A stretch of DNA of 64,000 nucleotides from Stictocephala bisonia (GCA_035578905.1 JAQJVL010002626.1:1-64000), one strand, 5' to 3'; counted from the first letter of the stretch, positions 1-13,249 are shown. Program-made: numbers and translations. Notes: a model not told the origin generated them from the sequence alone.

Positions 1-1370
1 AACGTTACATGATGTTAGACGTTACATGATGTTAAACGTTATATAATGTTAGACATTACATGATATTAAACGTGACATAATATTAGATGTTACATCATGT
101 TAGCCGTTATATAATGTTAGATGTTACATGATGTTAAACGTTACATAATGTTAGACGTTACATGATGTTAAACGTTACATGATGTTAGACGTTACATGAT
201 GTTAAACGTTACATAATGTTAGACATTACATGATATTAAACGTGACATAATATTAGATGTTACATCATGTTAGACGTTACATGATGTTAGCCGTTACATA
301 ATGTTAGACATTACATGATATTAAACGTGACATAATATTAGATGTTACATCATGTTAGCCGTTATATAATGTTAGACGTTACATCATGTTAAACATTATA
401 TGATGTTAGACGTTACATAATGTTAGACGTTACATAATGTTAAACGTTACATAATTTTAGACGTTACATGATGTTAGACGTTACATAATGTTAGACGTTA
501 TATGATGTTAAACGTTACATAATGTTAGACGTTATATGATGTTAAACGTTACATAATGTTAGACATTACATGATATTAAACGTGACATAATATTAGATGT
601 TACATCATGTTAGCCGTTATATAATGTTAGACGTTACATCATGTTAAACGTTATATGATGTTAGATGGTACATAATGTTAGACGTTATATGATGTTAAAC
701 GTTACATAATGTTAGACGTTATATGATGTTAAACGTTACATAATGTTAGACGTTATATGAGACGTTATATGATGTTAAACGTTACATAATGTTAGACGTT
801 ATATAATGTTAGACGTTAAATAATGTTAGACATTACATGATATTAAACGTGACATAATATTAGATGTTACATCATGTTAGCCGTTATATAATGTTAGACG
901 TTACATAATGTTAGACGTTATATGATGTCAGACGTTACATAATGTTAGACGTTATATGATGTTAAACGTTACATAATGTTAGACGTTATATGATGTTACA
1001 CGTTACATAATGTTAGACATTACATGATATTAAACGTGACATAATATTAGATGTTACATAATGTTAGACGTTATATGATGTTAGCCGTTACATAATGTTA
1101 GACATTACATGATGCTATACGTTACATGATGTTAGACGTTATATGATGTTAGACGTTACATAATGTTAGACATTACATGATGTTATACGTTACATGATGT
1201 TAGACGTTACATAATGTTAGACGTTATATGATGTTAGCCGTTACATAATGTTAGACATTACATGATGTTATACGTTACATGATGTTAGACGTTACATAAT
1301 GTTAGACGTTATATGATGTTAAACGTTACATAATGTTTAACGTTACATGATGTTAGACGCTACATGATGT
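1..1370. repeat. 17-bp satellite array with higher-order blocks
   Basis: About 80 head-to-tail copies of a 17-bp monomer (ACGTTACATGATGTTAG type) run from the window edge to about 1370, so the array probably continues to the left. Monomers differ mainly by A/G and C/T changes (ACATAATG, TATATGATG, GTGACATAATATT). A distinctive three-monomer block starting ACATTACATGATATTAA recurs near 53, 223, 308, 563, 830 and 1017. Most spacings are multiples of 17, so the array has irregular higher-order structure. The monomer is an imperfect palindrome (AACGTT near one end, AATGTT near the other). A small length slip sits near 750. Confidence 0.95.
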
Positions 1371-1706
1371 TTGAGTTTGAACCACCAAAACACGTGCTTG
1401 TTTCCAAAAACATTGATTATATACGTCATCAGCTCCAATGCCATTAGTTTTGTGTTTGAGCAAAGCGCCTTCAGCTTGCGAACGCAATATGGATACAGCA
1501 TTCATATTGCCTACTGTTAAAACTCACGGCGTTCCCCAACAGTGCCTAGCCAGAGTATGTAATTGCAAGAAACACTGATCCCTAATCTATTTGCACATGT
1601 TTTAATAAGGTTTTACTGTTTGTTTATCGATCAGATATGTGAATTATGTTTGGGGAAGATGACAACCTGTCTGTTAAATGGTGATATGTATAAGAGATCA
1701 AGTAAG
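1371..1706. other. Intergenic, no feature recognised
   Basis: Mixed-composition sequence between the satellite and the foldback element. No convincing reading frame, RNA gene or repeat copy was recognised. Confidence 0.5.
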
Positions 1707-1710
1707 TATA

Positions 1711-2579
1711 CACAGGAGTGTCCCAGAAATAAAGTGCCAAACTTGGGGAAATGGTTGTATAGGTCAAAATTAAGAGGAAATCAAGATTAATTTTTTCCAA
1801 AAACGCTTTGTCTACCGGATATCTGCCATTTTCTTTTTTTCGCAAAAGAATATTTATCTCTATGTTGGCTCAGTCGATCTTAATGAAACTTGCTATACTT
1901 GTTAGGATAATAGGGACCTGTTCTAAGAAAAAAATAAATTTGATACAATTTAAGATTTCAAAATGGTGGCCATTTAAAATTGTTAAACGGAAATTGCGAG
2001 AAAACAGCAAAAACTAAAAAAAATTCTCAGTACAATTTTTTTAGATAATTTTATTACCAGTATATCAGTATCAAAAGAGTTAGAATTCAACAAAAAATAA
2101 CCAGACACATTGACATTTGTGTTTAGAGGCAGCAAAAAAGCTAAAAACAAATAGATGTTTTGCTACCTCTCAACATACATGTCAATGTATCTTGGCTTTT
2201 TTTGTCAGATTCTAACTGCTTGATGCTGACAGATTGGTAATACAACTATCCAAGAAAAGGTATTCTTAACATTTGTTTGTATATTTTGCAATTTTCCCAC
2301 ATTTTCGGTTAAAAAGTTAAAAATGGCCACCATTTTGAAATATTAAATTGAATCAAGTTTTTTTTTTTCTATTAAAATAGGTCTCTTTTATCCTAACACA
2401 CATAGTGGGTTTTATTAGGATCGGTTGAGTCAACATGGAGATAACAATTCTTTTGTGAACAAAACAAAATTGCGGATATCAGGTAAACTTATCGTTTTTG
2501 AAAAAAATCTTATCTTCTTTTCATTTTAAACTAAATAATCATGTCCCGAAGTTTGGCACTTTATTTATGAGACACCCTG
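1711..2579. mobile_element. Foldback/MITE-type element with near full-length inverted arms
   Basis: The ends are inverted copies: the left end (GTGTCCCAGAAATAAAGTGC) matches the reverse complement of the right end, which finishes GAGACACCCTG. The inversion continues inward. AATGGTGGCCATTT near 1961 pairs with AATGGCCACCATTTT near 2323, CGGATATCTGCC near 1817 pairs with the region near 2473, and TTAGAGGCAGCAAAA near 2124 pairs with TTTTGCTACCTCTCAA near 2158. The centre is near 2145. TATA flanks both ends (1707-1710 and 2580-2583), which suggests a TA or TATA target duplication. There is no transposase. The whole 869 bp could fold into one long hairpin. Confidence 0.85.
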
Positions 2580-2763
2580 TATATGTTTGGTCTGTGGTTG
2601 TATTAATAAAAAAATTATTTTTTAACTAGCGTATTTCGTGTTGGTAAAAATAAAAAACATGCGAACGAAATAGAATACAAATTTATTATGATATAAGTAC
2701 AAAATTTTCATAATATTGTCCATGTTGGTAGGCATCATGGCCCTCAGACATTTTCTGAATTAA

Positions 2764-3803
<1,040 letters not shown>

Positions 3804-3884
3804 GGAGGCAGAAAGAGGGAGATTGAGGCCAGGAGAGAGGGAGGGAGAGAGATAGATAGAGGGAGGGAGGGAGGGAGGGAGGGG
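3804..3884. repeat. Purine-rich GGGA/GATA tract
   Basis: Short low-complexity stretch of GGGA and GAGA units with a brief GATAGATA run, ending in six or more GGGA copies. It lies about 200 bp after the large GA tract and may share its origin. Confidence 0.85.
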
Positions 3885-4189
3885 CTAGAGATTTCGATAA
3901 ATGCTTATCTTTACGATTTTCAATATTTTTTCTGTAGGTTGACACAGTGTAGTGATTTTGAAATATAAAATGATGTCCTTTGTGTATAACGTAGTAACAA
4001 ATTTTTGTCAATTGGCCTTTATAATAAGAAATATACTTACTATTCCAAGGCTTCTGGGACAACTTGAAGTGTATATTAAGGGTCTTATTTACTAGTAGTG
4101 TATATAAAAGAAACGTTATGTACATTACCAAACATATTTTTTTAACACACGTAGGGTTATTATTTGTACCATCGTTATAATTAACAATT
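3885..4189. other. Intergenic, no feature recognised
   Basis: AT-rich sequence. No coding, RNA or repeat signal was recognised. Confidence 0.5.
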
Positions 4190-4545
4190 CACGCCGGCAC
4201 TAGTGGCGCAGTGCTGTAATCCAGCTACTTGGGGACAACGTGTTTTGGAGGTTGTAGGTGTTTCTGGGTCCTATTAATACGGTCTCTATTGGCGTGATCA
4301 CTAATAGAGAAGTCCATGTTAGGCGGTAGTCAATGTCCGGATGTTGTGTAGGGGAGAGAACAGAGTATCAGGCTTGCAAATTAGCTGACAATCAGACGAA
4401 TATACGTGCTTCGGATTCCACGTGAAGCTGTAGTTGCCCTGATTATTGGGATATTTATAAATGGACCTTTCTTGGGATATTAATAAACAGTCGAACTCAG
4501 TTAGTAACCCGACTACACTCATCCTACACTTATGTAATCATTAAT
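4190..4545 (+). repeat. SINE-like interspersed repeat, family A, copy 1
   Basis: Starts around GGCACTAGTGGCGCAGTGCT and runs through a weak pol III A-box-like stretch (TAGTGGCGCAGTG), then TAGAGAAGTCCATGTTAGGC, GTGTAGGGGAGAGAAC, TTCGGATTCCACGTGAAGCT and CAGTTAGTAACCCGACTACA. The same ordered landmarks occur near 44475 and 46585 (minus), 55835, 57828 and 59880/61610 (plus). Several copies end in AATAATGAATGA-type tails. No reading frame is shared. A tRNA-derived SINE is plausible, but the promoter boxes are weak, so the class is an inference. Confidence 0.75.
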
Positions 4546-4615
4546 ACGTACAATATCGTACAAAAAAAATTATGCTGGAGGCTCTTTTCTAAGAATCAGA
4601 ATAAGAGTTAAGAAC

Positions 4616-5158
4616 AGTGATGGCAAATAATTTCAATATATCGATATTTAGAAATATCAAAACATCGATATATCGAAATACCGCAAACCAAGTATCAATC
4701 TAACGATAATATCGAAAGGTAAATATCGATATATTGGGTAACCGATATATCGAATTGTAAATGATTTATCTGTTTAAAATTATGCACTAAATCTTATATC
4801 ATGACAAAAAATATGAATCAAGTAGTGGTCTGTGAGATTAAATGAAAAAAAAAAAAAAAAACACAAAATAACTTAATTACTATAACTTTAATTATTATGT
4901 TAATTATAAAATAATAATGTAATAATGATTTGTAAGGCAACAGGTTAGGCATCCTAGACTCAGCGTTGCCAACTCACACACAACTTCATTTACCCGTTCC
5001 ACCCACTGTCTACAATAAACTACATTTTAGTGCGTTTACCTGTCGTAAAAAATAAATAAAGTTACTTTATTATTTCAATGCATATTTTGTGCAGAAAATA
5101 TCGATACTAATATATCGATATATCGACACGTATTTATCGATTTTTCTTTGCCATCACT
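4616..5158 (+). mobile_element. TATCGATA-rich hAT-like MITE, copy 1
   Basis: Terminal inverted repeats AGTGATGGCAAA and TTTGCCATCACT enclose subterminal clusters of ATATCGATATATCG and an AT-rich interior. The interior matches three other copies (25016-25782, 26325-27052, 27359-28053), for example GTTGCCAACTCACAC near 4965. There is no coding capacity. I see no clear target duplication. The GATGGCAA-type end suggests a hAT-like non-autonomous element. Confidence 0.8.
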
Positions 5159-5999
5159 ACAAACCTCAGTAACTCATTAACATCCGTAATTGACAGCTCT
5201 GTACAGAAGGGAATAGCTCCAGTGTTGTGGTGCAAGGATCCATGAACGAGCGAATAATTAGTTCCCGCTGGAATCGCCCTTAGATATCGTATTATTTATT
5301 CATAATTCACAAGCTTGTCTTTCTTAGGGAGTTATCCAAATTGCACAACCACTATTTATTTTATTATCAAACCGTCTTGTTTAACTTTGTTTAGGTAATT
5401 CCCAACATTGATGTTCAATATTCAATTTTATATCGATAAAATATTTTTAACATCTCAGATAATAAAATAAATAAATCGTTCCAAAGTATTGGCACAAACT
5501 TTCCCCCCATATTAAACACCGAAAAATAAAAACTTTGAAAACTACAAGTTTGATTCTCAAATATGTTTTTTTTGATATAACTCAAAAACTGGTCAAGTTA
5601 GAGGCATGCAGTTTTTACTAAAATATTTTAAATTGTAATTCACCCTTATTCTGAAAATTTAATCAAAATAATTAAAACGGTTTTTGAGAAAATTCCACTT
5701 ATGTATGTTTTTTGCCCATAAAAAACTAAAATATAATTTTAGTGTGAAAAAATGACCTGAAGAAATTAAATAAATACACCTACATACAAAATTTCATAAA
5801 AAATGATTCATACGTTTGGTCTCCAATGAACTGCACATACACACAGACAGACAAAAAATATTTCTTTTCGAAAAGACAACTTTTTGGGGTTCAAAGGACC
5901 CTAAAATTGATTTTCAGACTAACTTGTAAAATAAACTTTTTTTGGACAATCACAATACTTTCTCTATACTAACGCATATGAGAAAGTAAAAACGATGTA
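5159..5999. other. AT-rich region, possible repeat tail
   Basis: No gene. From about 5530 to 5990 the sequence (CTCAAAAACTGGTCAAGTTA, then an ACACACAGACAGACA run near 5837, then TATGAGAAAGTAAAAACG) has the look of an interspersed-repeat tail. No second copy was identified here, so it is not assigned to a family. Confidence 0.4.
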
Positions 6000-6250
6000 C
6001 TCATTCATCACGAAATATCCGGTACCACTGAACAGATTATGATGGAACCCTGTGGGAAGTTAGATTTTGTATCGAGACCCACCAAGAAGGGATTTCTCAA
6101 AATTCATTTCCTAAGGGATATAAACAGCCTCTCAACGTTTGCTTTATTCCATGAGAGCAGCATTGGTATTTGTTTAATATAATAATCTATTTCTAAAAGC
6201 TCATACAAATGCATGAACATGACCCAAAAGCTTGGCTATTTTTGTTTTCA
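6000..6250 (+). repeat. Diverged repeat, family E, copy 1 (partial)
   Basis: ACGATGTACTCATTCATCAC, then ACCCACCAAGAAGGGATTTC, then CCTCTCAACGTTTGCTTTAT, then AAAGCTTGGCTATTTTTG parallel ordered segments near 20155-20420 and 41280-41480. Only this middle part is recognisable here. The class is unknown; Helitron-like is possible from the other copies. Confidence 0.45.
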
Positions 6251-6677
6251 TTTTGAAATGAAGTATCTAATGTTCTGACTTTTTGGTAATACTTTGCCAT
6301 TTTTTGATAATGATTAATTCGTAATAGAAAGGCCTTACATATAAACTATTAATTTATTGGATTGCTTGATTATCAAATTGATTTTAAAATACTTCATTCA
6401 AGTTCAAATCTAACTATAATCGTAATATTTTAAAACAAATGTAATGGATTCGAAAACTACTGTTAATTTCACTAACCTCAGTATTATCAACTAATTGGTT
6501 TCTTATCTCTAACGCCCTGTTTATAGTATTTTGCTTACACAATTCCACCGCATTTTAAATATTCAAATGAGAATGGGAATTTCTTTAAAACTCGGGATTA
6601 TTAAGGTATTTAAGTCAAAGTCCCATCATGATTTAGGTTGGCTTATCAAGCAGGATTAACAACAGGAAGAAATAAAC
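6251..6677. other. AT-rich, no feature recognised
   Basis: No supported feature. Confidence 0.5.
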
Positions 6678-6768
6678 TGGCGGAATCTTCACTGATTGAC
6701 TGAGTAATGGCGGAGTCTTCACTGATTGACTGAGTAATGGCGGAGTCTTCACTGATTGACTGAGTAAT
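6678..6768. repeat. 30-bp tandem repeat, 3 copies
   Basis: Three head-to-tail copies of a 30-bp unit starting TGGCGGA(A/G)TCTTCACTGA. They are nearly identical: the first has A where the others have G. The high identity points to recent duplication. Confidence 0.95.
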
Positions 6769-6884
6769 CAAGGTAATATTGCTTAACTTTATTATTTGAT
6801 AATTTTTTGCTGGGTTTTTTTTAAGGAGTGGCTGATATTCTTTTTAACTTACTCTGCCAATTCGTCATAGACTATTGGTCTTTG

Positions 6885-7016
6885 TGGGGAACGCACTTAG
6901 ACATAGTAAAGGCGAGAACCAGAACATTACACGAATATCACTGATAAAAACTAAGTCAAGGCCAAGATTCGAACCCGAACTGTCTCAGATTGGGCTCAAA
7001 GTCTTGACGCCTTTAA
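6885..7016 (-). repeat. tRNA-headed SINE, family T, copy 1
   Basis: Read on the minus strand, it has an A-box-like segment (GGCGTCAAGAC near 7012-7002) and, about 38 bases on, a strong B-box-like GGTTCGAATCTTGG (6975-6962). This is the spacing expected of a pol III internal promoter. A second copy near 26210-26325 shares GATTCGAATC and CTGATAAAAACT. The 5' end abuts family B at about 7017. The sequence does not complete a tRNA cloverleaf by eye, so it is a SINE head rather than a tRNA gene. Confidence 0.65.
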
Positions 7017-7500
7017 GGGTGTTCATGCAGATGCCTGTTTCAGTTCACCAAGGAATTTAGTTTTAGATTTTATCGCAACTGTCGCTAGGAGTAGCAAAGA
7101 GAGCCTCACTAACACACAGACAACGTGGTCCACTTCCCTATCTCACCCTTATGCTCACACCTTCTCCACCTCACAAATTATACGAATACACATAACTTCC
7201 TCTTTTATAGTAAATTCTAGCGATCTAAATTTGTACAGATGTCGTTTGGTAAAAAAAGAAAAAAAATATTGGTTGCACCTAAAAAATAAATTCTTTTTAG
7301 CTTTATCTAACACTAAGTTGGTAATACCTTTTTCCACTAAATTCCCAAAATTTCGATATAATATATCACACGATTTTTTAGTGAGTGATGTACTTAGAAA
7401 GAGAAAAATACCTACTTTATGAGGCCATATCTTCAAAAAGAAAATTTATTCATTTTTCCCCTCAACACATTTATTACTAGGAAGACTAACAGTTTTCGAG
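7017..7500 (+). repeat. Interspersed repeat, family B, copy 1
   Basis: Begins GGGTGTTC and continues TTTAGTTTTAGATTTTATCG, GTCGCTAGGAGTAGCAAAG, CCTCACTAACACACAGAC, ATACACATAACTTCCTC, then about 280 bp that still aligns with 53150-53450 (ATATATCACACGATTTTTTA, GAGGCCATATC, ACACATTTATTACT). Other copies are at 41900-42115 and 52940-53450. No transposase, RT or clear terminal repeats are visible. It could be a non-autonomous element or the tail of a LINE. Confidence 0.75.
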
Positions 7501-9311
7501 CACCCTTTAGACCGCCTGGTCATCGACTCTCCCAATTATAAGAGTTAAAAAGCAATTTATTCTCCACATTTTGCTAACTTAGTTACTCATTTACATTCTA
7601 GGAACTCTATAAATTATATTACTGCTTTCCTAATTTTGTTTGTTTTCACAGAAAACCCCTAGAACATTTTTAATTTTTAGTTCTAACACAAGTAGGAGAC
7701 TATATTTTGTTCTTCCTCAAACGTTCTACATATGTTTGATGTTCTACCTAGCGCGGGAATTGTTCTCCATTGGTTATCTTCACACTGGTGCCGAGCGCGT
7801 GCATAATCCTGCTTTTTATACTAAACTATATTTAGTGTTTTATTTAATCAAATAACAGACTGCCAATTACTGCAATCAAAATAAATGTAGAAAAACACAT
7901 AATGTACAAAAATAATGTTTTTAAATCGATTCTAAAACCACAAATGATCGTTCTAAATCGATAATTGGTATTTGTTGGTTTGCTACATGATATATGTTTG
8001 TAATAATATAGCTTGAAACAACACAATTTCCATTTTACCACTCAGAACTTTGGTTATCTTGTTGTTGGATCACAAACTTATCCTATTATGACTTTAAACA
8101 ATTAATCATTGAGTTAAAGCCAAAGTTTGTCTGACCACGGATGTTATATGAGTTTACGAGAAAGAATTCATTTGGATGAAATAAAATTGCTGTTCAAATT
8201 CCTAAATTACGTAAATTTGAGAAATTACGTAAAACTGTTGTACATATTCTTAGTTATCGTAAAATATTCACTATACATATCACCCGTTTATTACAATCAG
8301 TATTCATTTAAGTCCTGATAATAACTAACAAATCAAATAAGAAAAATTAAAATATAATGTTAAATTTACAAAAACAGCAATCAGAGCTATAATTAAATTG
8401 AAAGATGCCCGAAAAAATAAAAAAGGATTATGTAAAAATCATTTTATAGAATAAATCATATTAACAGTTTATAGATCCTAACTACTCTCATAGACAAACA
8501 AAGTTTGTTCTATACGATGATTGTAAAGAGAACTAAATATTTATGCTTATAATAAAAGGATAGATTTATAGGTAAATATTACTCAAATACAGACTTAAAA
8601 AAATCACTTATAAATTAATTGGAGACATTTTTTATTCTCAACAACCACTAAATATATTGAAAAATACAAAACATTCAAATTGGAAGTTAAGAACAATATT
8701 TTGGAAAAAGCTCACTACTCAGTTGAAGAATATTTTGATCAAGTTAAAAATTTCATAATTATTCTCTGTGTAGATTTAAATTCTAATATTCTAAGTATAT
8801 TGTAACTTAAAATACACACAATATTATATGTTGTTACATTATAAATTAAGTGAAATAAATCTTTAACTAGTGAAACAATTCACAATAAATACATCGATGA
8901 ATTAATAACGTGAAATACCTAGTTACTTTCTGAACGAGGTGAGAACAGCAGGCCTTCTCTGATAACCAGATGGGAATAACTCAGTAGTCACAATACTGGA
9001 CAAAGCACAAAGAGAAATAAGCTCTATCAGACCATAGAGGAAGCAATTTTGACGCTTGTGTGCGACGCTATATGTGTGAGTAACTGGCTGAACCTCCATG
9101 GTGGGGGAAGTTATTTGACTCATAGAGGTGGTTTTGAAGTAATTAAGTTTAAAAACAGTTCACATGGAATATTAATCTCATATATGTTTATAAATGGACT
9201 TTTTAAGTATTATTAAAATTGAATAGATAATCCGTAAGTAATTATTAAATAAAAGTAATATTCTTTTCCAGAACTGCTTGTTTATATCCTAGATTTCATA
9301 ATACAACCATG
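7501..9311. other. AT-rich region without genes
   Basis: About 1.8 kb of AT-rich sequence with only short accidental frames in six-frame reading. No RNA gene, inverted repeat or family copy was recognised. A locally less AT-rich patch at 8925-9125 has no coding signature. Confidence 0.5.
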
Positions 9312-9313
9312 TA

Positions 9314-9691
9314 CATGGTGTTCCTTTTAAAACGCAACCCTTGATTTGAAATGGGTTGAATTTTAATACAATACTGTACATACAATTAAATATACATATA
9401 TAGTAAATAGAATGGGTTCAATACTGTTCGAAAGCATCTTGACATAAAACAAACGATTTTGTTTTAAACACAATAAACACTCAGTGGTTTTTGCTCAAAA
9501 CCATGTTCCTAACCTCAACTTAATGACATAGCACGAAACGCAAATAAAATGAACAACAATATAACAATTTAAATCAGCTGATAGCCAAGGAAGAGGACGA
9601 ATCAGGGCTACCAACCGATGAACTTATAATTATCTTAAACCTTCATTTTCTATACTTGTAAACAGGGTTGCGTTTTAAAAGAAACACTCTG
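9314..9691. mobile_element. TA-flanked MITE with 27-bp terminal inverted repeats
   Basis: The left end starts CATGGTGTTCCTTTTAAAAC and the right end, reverse complemented, reads CAGAGTGTTTCTTTTAAAAC. Both continue with GCAACCC. A TA dinucleotide flanks each side (9312-9313 and 9692-9693), as in the Tc1/mariner superfamily. The element is 378 bp with no coding capacity. A partial copy lies at 10003-10123. Confidence 0.88.
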
Positions 9692-9693
9692 TA

Positions 9694-10002
9694 TTTGATT
9701 TAATTTAGATGAAATGATAAAAAAATATGCATGGCTCTGTAGTACTAATTATGGGTAGAAATATAACACTATTTTAATACTTATTTGGAACAATCAACAA
9801 TTAAAAATTGGTTGAAGCTAAATTTTTTGTATGTAAATGCTAAAAAATTGATTATTGTCATTTGAATTAATACTTGCAATAATTTATTTATTTACCCTTA
9901 AACCACCAATCATCAATATATGGACGCACGGATTTCAAATAATTTAAACATGTGTGTATGGGTGAATGTAATCTCTGTTACTGCTAAAGTAATGCAATCA
10001 GT
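9694..10002. other. AT-rich spacer between MITE copies
   Basis: No supported feature. The left half expected for the second MITE copy is not recognisable here. Confidence 0.5.
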
Positions 10003-10123
10003 AAAATGTAAATCAGCTGATAGGTGGAAGAATAACCAGGGCTACCAACTATGAATTTGTAATTATCTTAAACCTTCATTTTCTGTACTTGTAAATAGGG
10101 TTGCGTTTTAAAGAAACACCCTG
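10003..10123. mobile_element. Right half of a second copy of the 9314-9691 MITE
   Basis: AAATCAGCTGATAGG, then CAGGGCTACCAAC, then AATTATCTTAAACCTTCATT and the terminal GGGTTGCGTTTTAAAGAAAC match the right half of the first copy in order. It ends ACACCCTG followed by TA. The left half and left inverted repeat are missing, so this copy is truncated. Confidence 0.8.
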
Positions 10124-10404
10124 TATTAGCAAACACTTTAGCCTTCCTGAATAACATAAAAACATATGTATACAAGTCAATCCGTACAGCGAGTCATTTA
10201 AAAATTGCATTTGTAATTTTTAGTTTCAAGATTAGATGGTGAAGGTGGTTGGAAGGGACGTCAGTATTTGCGAATGTAGGGAGTAAGTTGGCACAGGGAA
10301 AAAAGAAACTGAGGTCGCTTTTTATGGCCGCAGCGACCGCATTAGTAGACGTTATATAGAGATTATAACTAATGTACATCTTTATACATTTGTAATAACA
10401 GTTA

Positions 10405-10560
10405 CTACGTTTAACCGTGTAAGGGAGGAGCTGACAAGGTGCTGGCCCTGCCATCCGCATGGCAAACTAGAGAAATAACTACTCGACATACTAAGTTTAC
10501 ACGCTTTTAGCGCACTGTTCAATTCGACCTCTGTTTATTTCTTTTCTGTGGTAATGGAAA
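10405..10560 (-). repeat. Repeat family F, copy 1
   Basis: On the minus strand AGAAATAAACAGAGGTCG, AGTGCGCTAAA, GAGTAGTT and GCAGGGCCAGCACCTTGTCA occur in the same order as at 57405-57545 on the plus strand. Family F has two copies in this window. No coding or terminal structure is visible. Confidence 0.65.
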
Positions 10561-10956
10561 ATCGGTTCCCACGAAATTTCCAGAGCTAGGAGGAAGATAA
10601 GAAGCTTGATTGGATTCATTTTAAGGCTTAAGAGCCAAGAGTGGGGAGCTAAGTTAATGTACAAAATGACATCAGCTCCGTCCCTCTGACCCTTCAAGAT
10701 CCAACTATTCTCTATCACATTGTCTTCTTTGTTTATATATAATAAACGTCTTCTTTACATATAACAGCGGTATATGCACATACTTTCTTCCTGGTGTAAA
10801 CATTGAGTATTGGTTATTTGGATATAAACCCGTATATTTTTTAAATAGTTAGAAACAGATGTAAATAAAAAAAAAAAAAATAAAAACGTAGTAAAAATGC
10901 CTTTGAGGGACTGAAATTTGAGGAAATATACAGTTTGTATCATTGATGTTCTAGAA
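10561..10956. other. Intergenic before the hAT element
   Basis: Less AT-rich than its surroundings at 10561-10720, then AT-rich. No supported gene or repeat. Confidence 0.45.
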
Positions 10957-11331
10957 CAGGGGTTCCCAAACTTTTTTGTACCACGCCCCCCTCTGGTTAT
11001 TTGGAGACCCCCCACACCCCCCTACACATATCAGCTTTCCATTTTGCAATACCCTATTTCCACGGTGCCGTACATACCAATCCTACTTGTACAAGTATGT
11101 GCCTACTTGATACGGTGAGTAGGTAGATTTTTCGATCACTGTTGAATGCAGTAACGCAGAATGGAAAGATTTAATAATTGTACGTATGGTGAAAATTAAA
11201 ACAAGTATTACATGAAAAACGAATATAATTACTGATACAAAATTTAACATTGTAACACAGATACATTTTCAATTTAAGGAAGGTGAAACAATAGGCCTAC
11301 CTACTTACAAAAACAAAACATAAAATGTAAT

Positions 11332-13127
11332 TTAGTGAGATGGGTGCGCTTGCATGTTCTGGATAAGTTGACAGATCCTGGGTTGAGTTTCAGACAAAGC
11401 ACAGCGTAGGTCACTTTCGACATCAAGTTTGTTGCGGTACTTGGTTTTGATCGCCACAAGAGTTGAAAACGCTTTTTCACACATGTATGTTGTTGAAAAA
11501 GGCAAGTACATCCGAACAGCTTTCTCTGAAACACTGGGGTAAACTTTTAAGTACTTTAACCAAAATGAGGGCTTGTCCATTTTGTCAAAATCGTATCTTG
11601 CAGCAGAGTCATTTTTTATTTCTATTCCCTCCTCTTGCAACTCTTCTGGCAGCAACTGTATGTCCATGTTGAACGGGTCGGTTGATAGTTTGTAAAACTC
11701 CTCTGACAAGTTAGGAAAGTACCTGCTGAACTCCTCCTTGAGGTTCTTCAAATGGTCAATTATCAAGTTTTTCAAAAGCGGTCCTTCAAAACGTCCTCAA
11801 AACATACTTCTTCTGAGACTGACACTACTTTGCTGAAACTTGAATAGTTGCTGGGGTTCATTGACACTTTACGTATCCAAAGTTGTAGTTTCTCAACGTA
11901 CATCTTGATGGCATCCCGATGTGTTACTATATTTGAGTCTGCACCTTGCAGTCTCAAGTTTAGGTTATTTAACGTGCCAAAAAAGACTGATAAATAGACC
12001 AAAATCACTTGGTTACAGGGTTTTTTGAACTCTGCACTAAGCTCGTTTTGTTTCTGCTGTGCCAAAAACGTTATCACTTCATCACGGAGTTCAAATAGTC
12101 TTCCTAACATATTGCCTTTTGATAGCCATCGTACTTCTGTATGAAATAGCAGCGTTTTGTAATCACTTCCTAAATCTTCACACAGAATTTTAAACAGTCG
12201 AGTATTTAATGCACTGTTCTTAACGTAGTTGACTACTTTAATACAAAGCTTTAAAACAGCATTGAGTTCGTTAGGAAGAGTTTTTGCTGCCAAGGCTTGG
12301 CGGTGAATAAAACAATGAATCCCAACCACATCAGCTTTCTTCTCTTTGACCAACTGCACAAAGCCTGAACGAGAACCCAGCATTGAAGGAGCACCATCTG
12401 TGCATACACCAATAAGTTTTTGCCAAGAAAGTTCGTGTTTCTTAAAAAAGTCTGATACTGCTTCCATCACATCTACAGCTTTAGTAGTGGTCAACAGCTC
12501 AGTAGAAAACATCAGTTAATCCTTCATTCTTTCATTTTCAATGTAACGAACATATACAATCAAATGAGAGCATTGTGCTATGTCTGTACTCTCGTCAAGC
12601 TGGATAGCAAAAAACGGGGTTTTTTTATTGCATCAACCACCTGGTTTTTAATGTCCTCGGCCATATCATCAATGCGGCGTTTTACGGTGTTGTCTGAAAG
12701 TGGTATTTGTGATAGCTTTTGCCTACTATCAGTTCCAAGGACAACATCGGCTGCTTTTAAAAGGCACGGTTTAACAAGCGTTTCACCAATAAATAGTGTG
12801 ACTTTTCTTTTCCTTAGCAATAATAAGAGATAATTCATAGGAAGCTTCAAGCACTTTTAGAGATGACTGAGCAGCAGATCCAGTGCTATCTAACTTCATG
12901 CGCTTTAAATTCTTAGATTTTGCAGCGAAAAACTCTTTAGGTTTGTCCTTTAAAGAGGCATGTTTGGTTGACAAATGTCTCAGAAGACGATTAGGCCTCA
13001 TCGCGTCATTGCTTAATACCTCATAGCAAATAATGCACTGAGGGTGATTAACATTATCTTTAAGCAAGGAAACAAACCCATATTGAATATAATCGTCAAT
13101 ATACTTGCGTTTCTTTGCCGTGTTCAT
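11332..13127 (-). pseudogene. hAT transposase with BED zinc finger, inactivated
   Basis: This would encode a hAT-superfamily transposase, a nuclear DNA-cutting and strand-transfer enzyme. From the ATG at 13127 the first part has a BED-type finger (CIIC, then HLSTKH). Later parts show the first catalytic-region motif (DESTD near 12600), CTDGAPSM (near 12400), HCFIHRQALA, RWLSKG, and the C-terminal dimerisation segment with CEKAFSTL and TKYRNKL. The frame is broken several times: a shift near 12800, a shift in a T-run near 12620, a TAA near 12515 after ENERMKD, and a shift near 11772 (KDRF to KNLIIDHL). It cannot make an intact protein. It resembles ZBED5/SCAND3-like hAT proteins. A 36-bp minisatellite lies just upstream. 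Confidence 0.92.
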
Positions 13128-13249
13128 CTTCTCTGATTCAGCTTCACACAGAACTCACACAACACAAAAACAATTACTCCAATTCAAACGTCGCAGCAAT
13201 TACAGAACACCCACAATACAGCAAACACGCTGACTGATAATTCACGGAA

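Noticed and set aside
6962..7016. Possible tRNA gene on the minus strand
   Set aside because: The B-box is good but the acceptor stem and anticodon arm are not convincing, and a second partial copy exists, as expected for a SINE.
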